A stretch of 64,000 nt of DNA. Origin: Diaporthe sp. PMI_573. Taxonomy: Eukaryota; Ascomycota; Sordariomycetes; Diaporthales; Diaporthaceae. A program made the position numbers and the translations under genes. Of this stretch, positions 37,201 through 49,314 are shown piece by piece. The notes under the pieces are model-generated. The model was not told the origin of the DNA. It was given only the letters and a program-made list of their open reading frames with translations, and searched no databases. Every line of letters starts with the position of its first letter. Position 1 is the stretch's first letter. The stretch is taken from the NCBI GenBank assembly GCA_021399435.1, contig JAJTUP010000158.1, positions 1-64,000 of the forward strand, in the 5' to 3' direction.

Positions 37201-37665
37201 TTTTATACAGAAACAAATAGCTAATTACGTAAACTAGAAAAGAATTAAGGGACTAATTCTCAAGAAGGAAGATAAGGTCTACCTTCTCTGACAGAACATT
37301 AAAACCAAGCGCCCCAGCAACAAGCTTGATTACAAAAAAATCAGACTATTTAAAATTTCTAGGAAACTTTTAGACACTAACTACAAACTTTTACTACCTT
37401 AAGAAATAAGATAGTACCTAGTTTTTTATATTTTACTCTTAGAACCAGCACTAGAGAATGTAAAACTTAAGATATAGATTAAAACAATTAACAAGTATAA
37501 TAAAGAATACAAAGTAGAAAGCATTATTAACTTACGACAACATTAAGAAATAATGGAATATCTCGTTAAATGGAAAGAATACAATACTAGCGAGAATATA
37601 TAGAAACTAACCGAGAACCTTACTAGTTGCAAGCAACTTCTTAAAGAATACTAGGCTAGGAACTC
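34262..37665 (+). pseudogene. Gypsy pol: protease, RT, RNase H, integrase, chromodomain
   Basis: The protease active site reads LLDSSA then a stop (about 34295). The RT has FIPKKNGKLRLYIDY, VMPFGLTNTLASFQ and the catalytic box as YLDN at 35450-35461 (the second Asp has become Asn). RNase H has IHTNASNNAVGS and LYTDHKNL. The integrase includes the HxxxH-type VYRHQGIL, FIVKLPLS and VVVCRLSKYTYF. The chromodomain (about 37500-37640) has MEYLVKWKEYNTSENI then a stop where Trp is expected. The Asp-to-Asn and Trp-to-stop changes are G-to-A transitions. Confidence 0.9.
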
Positions 37666-37810
37666 GGCTATAACTAAAACAAGGACGGCCAGGATAAGGC
37701 TAACCAACCAGCTACCTAACAATACCGGTTAACCTAAAAGATCCACAAGGCCTACAAAGCAGCCAGGATAGTAAACTAGTCAGGATACCTACCAGTCAAA
37801 GTAAGCGCTT

Positions 37811-37990
37811 AATCAGTTGACCCCCTTAACCAGTCGACCCCCTCAACCAGTCAACCCCCTCAACCAGTCAACCCCCTTGACTAGTCAACCAGTTAACTAG
37901 TCAAGGAGTATACAAGAGTAAGGAAGTCGACTAGTTAACCAAATCAACCAGTTAACCTAGTTAACTAGTTAAACTAATTAACTAGTCAGA
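37811..37990 (+). repeat. 18-bp tandem repeats after the chromodomain
   Basis: Unit CAACCAGTCAACCCCCT plus one base, about four good copies (37811-37888), then degenerating CAACTAGTTAAC-type copies to about 37990. Read in frame it would encode a short Pro/Gln/Ser/Val repeat. It lies between the chromodomain and the antisense frame. Confidence 0.75.
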
Positions 37991-38189
37991 GAACTCTACT
38001 AGTTAAGCAAATACAGGCCAACAGAATAGCCACGATTTTAATTTACTAGTCAATTGCTTTACCAAGAAAAATATACATTAGGATTTCAACAGACTACCAA
38101 CAGTTACGTCACCACTTTCGCCCCCAATACTAGAAATGTCCAGAAAAGTTAACCAGTTACCACCATTAGGCACTATAAAACTCCAGTTA

Positions 38190-38749
38190 AAAACACCAAC
38201 CTTACCCTTAGAATGTAACTAAGCCTCCTATACCACCATCCTACCAGCCTCCTCTATAGAACTCTAACAAGCAGCCTCGGCGGATTGCTCGGCAATCCGC
38301 ATATATTTAGCCTCGGCCTCCTCCTTTTCTACACAATCTAGCTTATCAATAGTGTCAATACCCCGGCGTACGGCGCGTACCATCTTCTCGGCCTACAAAC
38401 AATGCTGCTTGCACAATTAGTACACCTTTACAGCAGCCCTCTCCAGCTCTTCTTCCACCTCATCTAGCGCGGCCTTGGCTAGGTTATACTAGGCAGCAAG
38501 CTTTTACATCTAGGTAGGCAAGAGCCCATGTATGTTATAGTTCCCACGCTTTTTTAAAACATACTCATAACAGCAAGAAGAGTCCTCCTCTAACATAATA
38601 CAAGGGGTTTTGCTAATCTTGCAAGATAAGTAAGTCGGTATGACGAAACCACGAGAAGCAACGGCAACAGAAAGAGACTTGCTTTGCTCAGTCTTCTTAA
38701 AGTAATAGGAAGATTTTAAAACCCGAGAATCTTTAACCCTAGACGACAT
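38190..38749 (-). pseudogene. Antisense open frame in the 3' region of the Gypsy element
   Basis: From an ATG at 38749 one minus-strand frame runs 79 codons to a TAG at 38510. The same frame continues through scattered TAG/TAA to about 38190 with clear protein character: LAKAALDEVEEELERAAVK, KMVRAVRRGIDTIDKLD and EKEEAEAKYMRIAEQSAEAA, i.e. an acidic/basic coiled-coil-like helix. The stops occupy codons one C-to-T or G-to-A change from Gln or Trp. Standard chromoviruses have no gene here. Antisense or extra ORFs between pol and the 3' LTR are known in some plant Gypsy lineages. No function can be assigned. Confidence 0.6.
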
Positions 38750-38841
38750 GACAAATCAGGAAGGCATGATTAAAAACACAAATAACGTATAGAAAACTTA
38801 CAGGGAATCTTTGAGGACAAAGGACACAAGAAGGGAGATAA

Positions 38842-39334
38842 TGTTATGAACTAACAGGCGTGGCACCCTAGGGACCTGTTTTAATAACCCCAGCAATCAG
38901 AACTAGATGCCACAATATAACTCTGCAGGTACTTAAGAGTAAAGTTAGCAAGGTATGCTAAGGCCAGGGTTAGGGTCAGGTACCCCCTAACTAGAGTAGA
39001 CCAACAGGACTGACGAGCGGTCCAGACAACTGCAAAGCTGGACTATACAAGTCGACAAGTAGTCTATATAGTTTATCACTAATAAACGGATAAAGAGTCG
39101 GAACATATAAGGACATAGTCATCACTATAGTAGATAGCTTTCATAGAACAGACTCTTTAGTCGTTAATCTAAGTATTTAGTCTAACAACTAGATAGCCTT
39201 ACAGCTAGTGATTATACTTGTAGAATTATCATGTCTAACACAGAATAGTCAAGTATTACCTCTACGCCGTATTGCTAACATAAACCCTACAGGTTACCTA
39301 CCATACCCCACAAAGGTTTGGTATGATCATTATA
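38842..39334 (+). repeat. Gypsy 3' LTR
   Basis: 493 bp, same length as the 5' LTR. The terminal CA has become TA. The telomere-like motif recurs at 38965-38977. Confidence 0.95.
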
Positions 39335-39339
39335 TAATG

Positions 39340-42001
39340 CCTGAGTTAATCCTAATACTTATTTCTATATCCAGGCTTATAAGCCTATATTTAGTTAGCC
39401 TCAAGATGCTATATACATTATTATGCGCTAATTACATACTGTAATATAACGGTATACTAGATAACTAAGAGCTAAACTAATTGGTATAGAATCTAAAGAT
39501 AATAGTATAAGTTTTAGTAAAGAAGCATTTAAGATAGTCTCTATTAGGCCTTATCCTGTAGCTCTATTTATATATAGCAGCATTAGCCTTCTAGTCTACC
39601 TATTTTCTCTTATAGCCCTTAATGTACTAGTTGTATTAGTATTAATTTGCCTCAGCCTTATCTTAATTTAACACCTTCCTATAGTTATAAAGGTACAGGC
39701 TATAGTAGTATTACTATTACTAATCAGTAAAGTTAAGTATGCCTTTAGGACATTAAGCTTTATATATAGAATAGGCGCTACTAAGATACTTACTATAGCC
39801 GACTTTAATAACTTTTTAATATTTTAAGGAAATAATAATGCTATCTTAATTAATATTAATATTAGCGAGCCGGGCTATTATATTAGTAAATCTAACCGTA
39901 ATGTCTTTATTTTATATATATCTAGGACTATAGGTCGCCGAGTCTAGTATATTAGTTATATAAAATATTACTTAGATATACTTCCTGCTATTGCTGGATA
40001 GAGATAGAGGATATCTAGGGTCTAAATCTATTAATACTCTCGTTATACTATATAGGTTCCTTATTAATTATAAATTACCCCAAATCTAGTATTTACTAAA
40101 AATATAATAACAGGGTTTTAACCTAATAATTACTTACTTGGTACTTAATATCGGTAAATTAGTTCTTTTACTACTATTAAATAGAATATTAACAGCTATT
40201 TTGACAATTAAACTTGTCTATAGCCTTAAGCTTAAGTTGCTAATAATGGTTCTAATTATTCTAAAAGGGGCTATAAAGTTACCTAGAGGTAAAGAAGTTA
40301 TGCTACTTCTTGCTTTACAGTATATTGCCTATAGCGGCGGCCCTCTAGATTATAAAGTAGGAGACTATTTAAGCAAGTAGGGCATAAAACTATTTAGCCA
40401 TTTTAGATTAACTAAAACTAGTCTGTTAAGTCTTTTTATAGTTCCAACCAGTAGTTATAGCTAGTGCTACTAGTCTTTAAGGAGTAATATTAATATTAAG
40501 GTCAAGGCAGTTAATTCTAGAGCTAAAAGGCCTCCTAGTAAAAAGCAGCTCTATAAGTTTTCTATAACTTTATTTAGCTGAGACAGGCTATTTACCCTTT
40601 AAAACTAGTTTGTAAAAAATAAATACTTAGCAGTATATAAGGCTGTAGCTAGGCAAGACAACCTTATTGTCCTCTTAAATAGGTATAAAGTCTAACTAAT
40701 AATTCTCGAGTTAATAATATATAAAGTTAATCTTGTCGATACTATATTAGTATTTAGTAAAAGCAGATTAGAGCTCGGCGTACTTATTAAGCCGGCTTAA
40801 CTACTGGAGAATATCTTGGGTTTTAAGAAAATATTATAGCTTACTATATAAGATATATGTTGCTAGATAGACAACTATTCTCGGTTATCTTTATTAATAA
40901 GAATTATGGTTTTAAAACCTAGCTAGAGTCTACTAAGGTCTGATAAAGGCTCTATATTAAAGAAAGAGATATATTATTACTTTAAACAAGAGATTTAAAA
41001 GTCCTATAGCAATATATTTAACACTAAGGCTCAGCCTATATTTAAGCTTAAGAAAAACTTACTTAAAAATACACTATATAAGATTATTTAGTCAGAACTA
41101 AGAAATAAGTTATAATTAAACCTAGATAATAACTTTACAAAATGAGGTATTAATTTAATATAAATAGCGTTTATATAGAACTCTCTTATTAGGAGACTAG
41201 TCTAAAAATACGTTCTTATAAGTCTCTCCACTCCAGACTGTTAGGGCCTCTATGCCAGGCACAGTGGTTACTGTAGACAGAAGGAGAGAAGTCTAATATT
41301 AGGGCTAGGTGTATTGTAAGACTAATTCTTGCCCCTTTCCTTAGTAACTCGCGAGGATTACGTCCCTTTATAGGGTATAGGCTACCTATGTTACCTACTA
41401 AGATAGAGGCGGGGCGCTATAATTGTACCTCTCTTAAAAAGGCATATCTCTGGGCCTGGTGCTGCCGTAATCTCTAGGTAAATTACTTAGAAGCCGTTGT
41501 GGCTAATTTATCTATATTTCGGCGTATATAGTCTACCTGGCCGGCTTTATCTTGCCGCCATTTAGACCTTTAACCTCTTTATTCTTTTGTTAACTTTTAC
41601 CATTAATATCTATTTATATATAGTTTCCTTATTATTTAATTGCCTCTTGTTAGTCTTATTAGTTAATATTACTATTATTATGCCTTGTCTTAGCTCTAAA
41701 GATAATTACAAGAAGCGCTTTTATTATATTTTCTGTTTGGCCAGTTATAATTTAATAAGTAATTAGTCTGGCTTTAAGACAGAAGATACTATAATACTAA
41801 CTTTGTCTTAGCTATAAAAGTAACTACCTAGCTTTTAGGGTCTAAGTTATGACTTTTAGTTAGTCTTTTTTAATAGTAATTTACTTTCTAGTTTAAATAG
41901 CTATTAGTCTTTATACTCTTCTTTTCTTCTTTCTTATATTACTAGTTGTCTAGATTTATTAGACTCTAATATTTTTAATAAAACTGTCCTAACTTAATAG
42001 T
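39340..42001. other. RIP desert between the two LTR elements
   Basis: About 40390-41200 on the plus strand keeps protein-like runs (FSHFRLTKTSLLSLFIV, KAVARQDNLIVLLNRY, LRSDKGSILKKEIYYYFKQ) broken by TAG/TAA, so an unidentified transposon protein once lay here. A more GC-rich patch at 41235-41540 starts TGTTAGGGCCTCTATGCCAG and looks like an LTR or promoter. From 41680 a reading run MPCLSSKDNYKKRFYYIF begins. It appears to be interrupted by the Copia insertion and to resume after 49314. Confidence 0.45.
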
Positions 42002-42006
42002 AGCCT

Positions 42007-42367
42007 TATAAATTTAGTGGCATAGAATTTAGGGGTGCAGGGTCTATAAATCAATCTAGCGCTAACCCTGCCGTGAGGTAGCAATAAAATAACGGTCTGT
42101 CTATAGCAAACCGACACTAGCTGGCAGACCCTGGTCAATTAGTTACCTGCTGGGTTGTCCCAGCGGCTGCCCTAATTGGCCAAAGGGTCTATATATAGCA
42201 GATTAGTCAGCTAGATTAGTTAGCGCTTCTAGCTAATACTTAGGTAGAGGCTTTAGTACCTACCAAGGGTAGCCAAAAGCAATACACAACACCAATACCG
42301 AATTAAAGCTATTTACAGCTACTTCGGTATCCTTTAAATAATTACTCGTTTACATGCTCAACCAATA
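42007..42367 (+). repeat. Copia 5' LTR
   Basis: 361 bp, starts TATAAATTTAGTGGCATAG (TG altered to TA) and ends AACCAATA. It shares CGACACTAGCTGGCAGACCC and GCTATTTACAGCTACTTCG with the 3' LTR; differences are transitions. Confidence 0.93.
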
Positions 42368-43599
42368 CTACTTAGTAATTGCTTGGCAATTCCTAATAGT
42401 AAGATAGAAAGAGGCAGATTGCTATCGCTATTACTATATACTTTTAAGCCGTTTTAATAGGCAATATCTATGCTATGATTATTATCATTTAGTATACTAA
42501 CATTTAACATACTTACTGCTAAGTAGTAATAATCAGCCCTTGAAATATTAACTTTTCTCTAAAACTTACTGGTTTATCCTCTAGATACAAAAAAGAGAAG
42601 AAAGAAGCCTATTAATATGCTTCATCGCACAAGAAAATACTATTAAAAACATTACAAATACCTTTTATAACAACTTACCTATTTACATCTTTAAGAATCT
42701 AACTAAGCAAATGTGTAAATTAATAAAAGCCCTTAAAAGCGCTTTTTTTAAGGCCAAAAAAACCCTTTATTAAACCCTTAACTATCTACCAAACGCCTTT
42801 TAACTATTGTTATACTACCTATAGTAACTATAACCGTTAAGGGTACTAGTTAAGAAAAAGTATAGAGTTACTACCCAAACGCTATATAATTTATTTACTT
42901 AAAGTTGTAACTACTATAATACATTAATATTCTTTATTAGCAGCACTATAATTTTTTAAAAACTATATCTAACTATTACTAAGTCTTTACAGGCAAGTCT
43001 TTAGAGTATTTTCCTATATTAACTATATTTTCTAACATTTTTATTACTTTTATTATTATTATAGAATTTACTATTTATGCCCTACTATACTAAATGTTTG
43101 CTATTATTGCTATTATTACTCTTTCTTTAGTTATAATAATTATCTTTTTATAATATTTTTCCTCTATTTTCCCTAAAAAGTACCTAAAAGGCTACTTTAA
43201 AGCCCTATCTTCTGCTCTTAACCCGTATTGTCTTTCCTTTTATCTGCTTTTTCAGGCACAAATAGTACAGGTTGCTGCTATATATATTTTATTTACGGTT
43301 ACTAAATTTGCTGCGCTTTTCCACTACTTTCCGTACATCTACTACTACTTTCCCTCACGCTTATATTCTACTATTCTTTTCTTTCCTTCTATATTAAAAA
43401 TAAAAAAGAAGAAAGACTCTATATATAAAACTACGCGATAATACTCCTGTTTACCAAAGACTACTACCTGCAGGTAAATAGTAAACTTGAGCCGATTAAA
43501 AGTTGCAGTAATAATTGTTACAATATCTTTCTCGATAACTCTATCAATAGTTTATAATTACAATAGTAGAATAAAAAACGCTAGTTGTCGCTACTAACT

Positions 43600-46500
43600 T
43601 TTTTCTCGAGAGCCTAGCGGCGAATAAATATTTAGGAATAACCGCTAAGGAGGAAATAAAGGCCGACACTATTACAAGCTGTTTTTACGCAGTATTAAAG
43701 GCCGACTAGGCAAAAGTTAACCTATTTTTAATAAATATACCGGTTAATACCGATAATATCGACAAGAAACAAGCCACTATATATATTGTAAATATAATAA
43801 AGAGTATCTGTTAAATATAATATATTAATAATGGCTTCTTACTTAATACCTAGTCTTACTTTAAAGGCTGGACCCCTAAGATAATTGGCAAAGTATATAC
43901 CGGCTAGAAGAGAAAACTTTATAATCTTACCTGCCAGCAAGATATTTACCTCAGCCTATAGGGAAGACTAATTAGGCTACAGATACATACATTTTTTACT
44001 TACAGCAAATACCCTAACTAGCTGTCGGAAAAGCTTACTATATACGCTATTTATCTTTAATTACAGTTCTACAGTATATCTATAAGGGCTAAGAAAGATA
44101 TGGCCCAAGCTTATAATGGCCCTATTTAACTTCTAGGTTATCTAATAGATATTATTAACAATATTGTCGTAAAGACTATAAAAGAGAGCGTTGTCCTTTA
44201 GCTATTACTAAGAAATATATCTTAATTAGGTTAGATAACTAATACTATATTAAATTTATAATAGAAAGCAGTATAAGCTTTATATAACTAAGACTCTTAG
44301 TTGCCGACAAAGTTTTTATCTAACGGCAAATAGTTATAAGATACTATATAGCTACAGAACTAATAAAGCAATACCCGGTAATATAAGTAACCTAATTAAA
44401 TATTTCCCGGCATTATATATCCTACTAAACTTCTGGGATTAGATCTGGTAATGCCAGACCTAAAAGATCTATACTATATATTGCCTCTAAGAAATCGGGG
44501 ATATATAGATCTAGAACCCAATAAGGTTACCTCCTTCTTAAAGATATAAAATTAGAGACTAAAGTAGTTAGACAATATCTATAATCTTTTTGACAATAAG
44601 GTATACATTATATTCTTTCTCGCCAGATTATATAATATTATTTTGCCATAATTTTATATATTCTTCCCTATAATTCTTACTAGCCGCGCCAAACTATACT
44701 AAATTATATATATTAGTTTTAATATAGAGTTTTTAAAAGCATATAGAAGATTTAAATAATACTTTAATATTAATACTAATTATTAGCAATATTATAATAA
44801 TTAAACAATAGTAACGTTTAATATTCTTTATTATAATAAAAATAATTTTAAAAAGAGTTTTTAAGAGGTTTTTATAATACTTCTTAATAAGCTACAACTA
44901 TACCAGCAAGCTCTTAGCCTAGACTATTAGGGTAACAAAATGTTATAAATAACTATACTTTAAGCTTGCTTTAGAGTACCGGAGCTTAAATACATACTCT
45001 TTATGCTACAAGTACTATATAAATAATTCTTTTAAGACTTAAGATTATTGCTTAAGCTAAGCATTAATTATATAATCTTTTAGTGATTTCTTTAAAAGAA
45101 AATGTCGGCACTAAAAAGATATACTATTTTAATTATCAGTATATAAATAATATACAATAGAGCTGCAGAACAGGCTTCCGACCTTAATATAGCTGCAGAA
45201 GCTTTTATAGTAATAACTGTTACTATAGTAATAGCCGCCGCCATAGTAATGGCCGCCACTGTAGTAATAACTATAGCCGTAGCTACTATTAAAAGCACTG
45301 CTTTATCTGCGGAAAAGAGAGATACTGGTCTTTAAATTATACTTTCGAGAAATATTAGAAAGCATATAGATAGTATTTCTTTATTTATAAAGTCAAGAGG
45401 CACTTGGCTTCTAATACCGACTTTGCTTTATTTTTTACCGACTTTAAAGATTTTAACATTTTATTAGAGGATATAGATAATAAATAAAAAGATAATCTAG
45501 ATAGCTATAAAGAAGCTTAGCAATATTTTGCTAATACTTTTTTTCTATATTAAATTAATCCCGAAAAAGTTAACAAGGCTAATAATATTATTGTTCCAGC
45601 CAGTTAATTTATACTAGAAGAGAGATATTTTTAAAGTAAACTTTAGGGCATTATTTTAAATATTAAAGCGGCTTAATTCTTAACTACTAATTGTAAGTAG
45701 TTTCTTGCCTTAAGCCGAGACAATCTAGCCGTTATATTAAATACCGGCCGTATTAGGAAATCCGTCGTTAAGTTTAAAAAGAAATCCTAACTTATATACT
45801 TAAAATAATATCTATAAAGACTGCTATTAGGCCTATAACTTTCTATATTATAGATATTCTTACCTTTTTTCTAATATATATTTAAAATATAGACAAGCTA
45901 AAGATCTTTTTTTAAAATACTACTAATAAGTTAGTATTAATGTAGATATTAAGCCTTAAAATAACTATTTTTATAACCTAAAAATAAGGTTATTTATAGT
46001 TTTTTTTAAGTAACTATAAGGCAGGTATATTTTTTATAAAAAATAAATTATAACATCTTTATCGTCATTTTAGCCACCTAGCTATAGACCGACTTTATTA
46101 GCTGCTATAAAATACTAGCTATAATTTTAATATTGGCGTACTTAAAGTTATTAATAAGTTTTATCATTATTATTAACTAAAGAATACTGCCTTAAAATAA
46201 TTTAAGTTTAATCTTAAAGATAATTATAACTTTAACTATAAGATTATTGCTAATATTATATATTTTAATGAAAAGCCGGTATTATATATTATTAATTTTA
46301 AAATATCTTTTTAGGCTAGAAAATTTCTTACTTTATTGTCTGCAAAAGATATATAGAAAGCTCTTTATATAATATAAATCGATACATACTTGGGTCTTTT
46401 TAATTGCTTAGCTTATAATGCCGGCACTAACTTTACTTTAGCCAAATTTAGAAACAAAGCAAAGCTTATAGAGATTATATATAAATAGATTTCTATAGAA

Positions 46501-48860
46501 GTTTATTAGTCAATCAACAAGGTTAAGCAGTATTATAGACCGCTTTAACAGATATTTAAGATTCTCTATGCTAAATTAGGAGGAATCTTTTTAGAAAATA
46601 CCATTCTTTAAATAGTACTAAAGGCTATAAATAATACTACTAGCCTAGATAGGCTAGTATCTATTTTACTTATCTTTAGTACTTTCCTATAGGTAAACCT
46701 AGACTTACTGTCTATATTATTAATACTAAAGTATACTAAGGCTATTACTAAGGTAATATAAAATCTTTAAAAGCACTATACTAAGAAGTAAATTATAGAA
46801 GCTCTTAATATTTAGAATAGCCTAGATACTACTAGCATTCTAAATATGCCGCTATAATTGGAAATGCTTGTTTGGCGGGAGAAGGAAGGCTGGCAAGGCC
46901 TGTATAAGCTGGTGGTAATTAATAGCTATAATATTACTCTTAACCTTTTTAATAGACCCATAAAGTTTAGATTAACCGTTGTTTGGAAATACTTTTGGGA
47001 TAATAAAAACCTTCTGCCCGAGTTTTTATTAGGTAGCAGACTAGAGGCTGGTCTGTTACCTACTTTAGAAGGTGGCGGGCCTAGTATAGATCTATTACCG
47101 GCTTTAGATGGTGGCCAGTTTAGAGCAGGTCTGCTACCTGCTTTAGACTATACCGGTATCCCGGCTTTAGTATAAAGATAAGGCCGACCTCCGGGATTGA
47201 AAAACACGCTAAAGCTGTTAACAATCTTTCTTAGTTAAAAGAAGAAAGACAATTATACCTTATTACTAAAACTTTATTAGAATAGTATAATTACAAATAT
47301 TAGCAAACCTTTTAAAGCTTTTAACGCTAAGAAGATTAACGATCTTATTGCTTAAGGCGTCTTTTGCTTTAAATGCTTTAATTTAAAAGTTTATAGTACC
47401 CTTTACCTATTTAACTCTTAAATGGTATGAGAGATTAAGGGGAAGACTAAAGTACCCTATAAGAAGTCTTGCTTAATTGTTTAAGGGTATAGCGACAAAG
47501 ATAAGAAAAATATCCTTATATAGTTATTAATAATTTAGTAGGCTAGTTAATAACTCCTTATAGCTCTAGTACCTAGCCTAATAGATACTATAGGCGTAAG
47601 CATTAAGCTGCGAGACATTATATAGGTATATCTTTAGTTAAAATTAGCTCTTTTTTGTAAGATTCTAGCTCGGCTGCTTTTTAAATTATAAGCCTGCTAC
47701 TTATTTAAAACGATTATAAGGGTTGTAAAACCTCTCTATAGCATTACCAAAGCCGAGGTTTACTAGTAGACAATATACTACCGCTACTACTATAAAAAGC
47801 TAGGTATATAGAGTTTAACATTTAATCTATATCTTCTAATTTCTATAGGTAGTAAAGATAAATTTGTTATTGTTGGAATGTAGATAGACGACACTTTGCT
47901 GCTAGATATTCTGAAATTCTCGGCTATAGAAGATTGGAAGATTAAGAAAGCGGAGATTTGTTGTAAGGAAAAAGAGACTCTAATATTAAGAGAAACGATT
48001 AGATTTAATAGAAATAAGCTGTCAATAGCTTTTAATTACTTTATTATTCTTTAACAAAAGAGTTAAGGCAAAAAGATTACTATAATTGATTTAAAATTAT
48101 ATAACTTTACTTAGAAATATCTTAAGTAACGTATATATAGTATATATCTAGCTTTAATTTATTAACTAGAAGCTTCTTTTAATTTCTCTGTAGTAGTATA
48201 AGTATAAAGGCCTAATAAGAAAGACTATACTAAGCTAAATAAATGCTTAAAATGGTAGATAAAGAATTCTTCTCGAGGCTTATAAAATATCTCTATTAAC
48301 TTAAAGACTGCTAGATTAATAGTCTTTATAGATACTTTATTTGCTAATAACTAGGATCTTAGCTCTTAAATCGGCTTTATAATAGTTCTCGTTAATAAAA
48401 AGGCTAAAGGTACAGTATTACAGTATAAGCTAAGAGGAAATATTGTATATTGGTCTTCTATAAAATATAAGAGGGCTATTTAAAGCGTTCTGGCTTTTGA
48501 GATCTATAGAATAGCCACCGGCTTTAATATAGGAATTATACTTTTGGTAATTCTAAAACTAATTATAGACTAATTAGATATTTTGAGAATACTTCTAGTA
48601 ATCTATATAGATTCCTACTTGCTCTATAAATATCTGGTAAAGTTGGGAACTACTAAGGAAAAGAGGCTTATAATAGATATTATATTCTTTTGCTAGGTAT
48701 ATAAGTGACGGGAAATTGACGAAATATGATAGATAAATAGCAACGATAATCCTATAGATATTATAATAAAGGTATTGCCAAATAAGGCTTTAGAATGCCT
48801 TATTAATACTAATAAGATTACTATTTAGGTAAAAGGCTATGTGGATAGAAGTATGTAATA
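43600..48860 (+). pseudogene. Copia gag-pol remains
   Basis: A zinc knuckle in place at 45299-45340 reads CFICGKERYWSLNY, with His and the last Cys both turned to Tyr, i.e. G-to-A changes. The downstream frame gives protease-like NTGRIRKSVVKF. Integrase-like sequence around 46200-47000 includes ILYAKLGGIF and LVWREKEGWQGLYKLVVI. RT/RNase H sequence at 47640-48860 includes WIDDTLLL (W as stop), YWSSIKYKRAI, YIDSYLLYKYLVKLGTTKEKRL, and INSNDNPIDI then LPNKALECLINTNK, typical of the RNase H end of fungal Copia polyproteins. It is not translatable. Confidence 0.85.
47050..47148 (+). repeat. 39-bp in-frame tandem repeat in the Copia integrase tail
   Basis: Three copies (47050, 47089, and partial at 47128) encoding a 13-residue unit of the form (G/D)LLP(T/A)L(E/D)GG.... 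The surrounding frame 46858-47175 is free of stops, unlike the rest of the element. Confidence 0.8.
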
Positions 48861-48948
48861 AGATATATAACTAGATATATATAATATAAAGGAAAATACG
48901 ATTTTTGGAGAAATTAGAAGTACTGGTATAAAAGTAGAAAATAGTTAA

Positions 48949-49309
48949 TATAGATTTAGTAGCATAGAATTTAGGGGTGTAGGGTCTATAGATTAATTTA
49001 GCGCTAACTCTGCTGTAGGGTAGCGATAAGATAATAATTTGTCTGTAGCAGACCGACACTAGCTGGCAGACCCTGGTTAATTAGTTGCCTGCTGGGTTGC
49101 TCTAGTGGCTGCCCTAATTGGCTAAAGGGTTTGTATATAGCAGATTAGTCAGCTAGATTAGTTAGCGCTTCTAGCCAATATTTAGGTAGGGGCTTTGGTA
49201 CCTACTAAGGGTAGCCAGAAGTAATATACAATACTACTATCGAATTAAAGCTATTTACAGCTACTTCGTTACCCTTTGAGTAATTACTTGTTTACGTGCC
49301 TAACCAACA
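48949..49309 (+). repeat. Copia 3' LTR
   Basis: 361 bp, starts TATAGATTTAGTAGCATAG and ends AACCAACA. Followed by the target duplication AGCCT. Confidence 0.93.
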
Positions 49310-49314
49310 AGCCT

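Larger units (their letters stand above)
31631..39334 (+). mobile_element. Full-length Ty3/Gypsy chromovirus, RIP-inactivated
   Basis: 7704-bp LTR retrotransposon. The two LTRs are each 493 bp (31631-32123 and 38842-39334), start TGTTATGAAC and end at ...ATTACA / ATTATA. A perfect 5-bp target duplication TAATG flanks it (31626-31630 and 39335-39339). A purine tract AAGAAGGGAGATAA lies directly before the 3' LTR. The internal order gag, protease, reverse transcriptase, RNase H, integrase, chromodomain is that of chromoviruses. TGG-to-TAG and CAG/CAA-to-TAG/TAA stops are scattered throughout, so it cannot be expressed intact. The chromodomain would have targeted integration to heterochromatin. 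Confidence 0.95.
42007..49309 (+). mobile_element. Full-length Ty1/Copia-type element, RIP-inactivated
   Basis: 7303 bp. LTRs of exactly 361 bp each (42007-42367 and 48949-49309) are flanked by a 5-bp target duplication AGCCT (42002-42006 and 49310-49314). Internally there is a degraded gag zinc knuckle, an integrase-like region, then RT and RNase H at the 3' end, the Copia order. A purine-rich tract (AAAAGTAGAAAATAG) precedes the 3' LTR. Damage is heavier than in the Gypsy element: almost every Trp and many Gln codons are stops. Confidence 0.92.

Noticed and set aside
45092..45298. Minus-strand Ala/Ile/Thr-rich 68-codon frame
   Set aside because: Antisense of a low-complexity Ala-coding stretch just before the Copia zinc knuckle.
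46858..47175. Independent plus-strand gene
   Set aside because: It is in frame with and part of the Copia integrase tail, not a separate gene.
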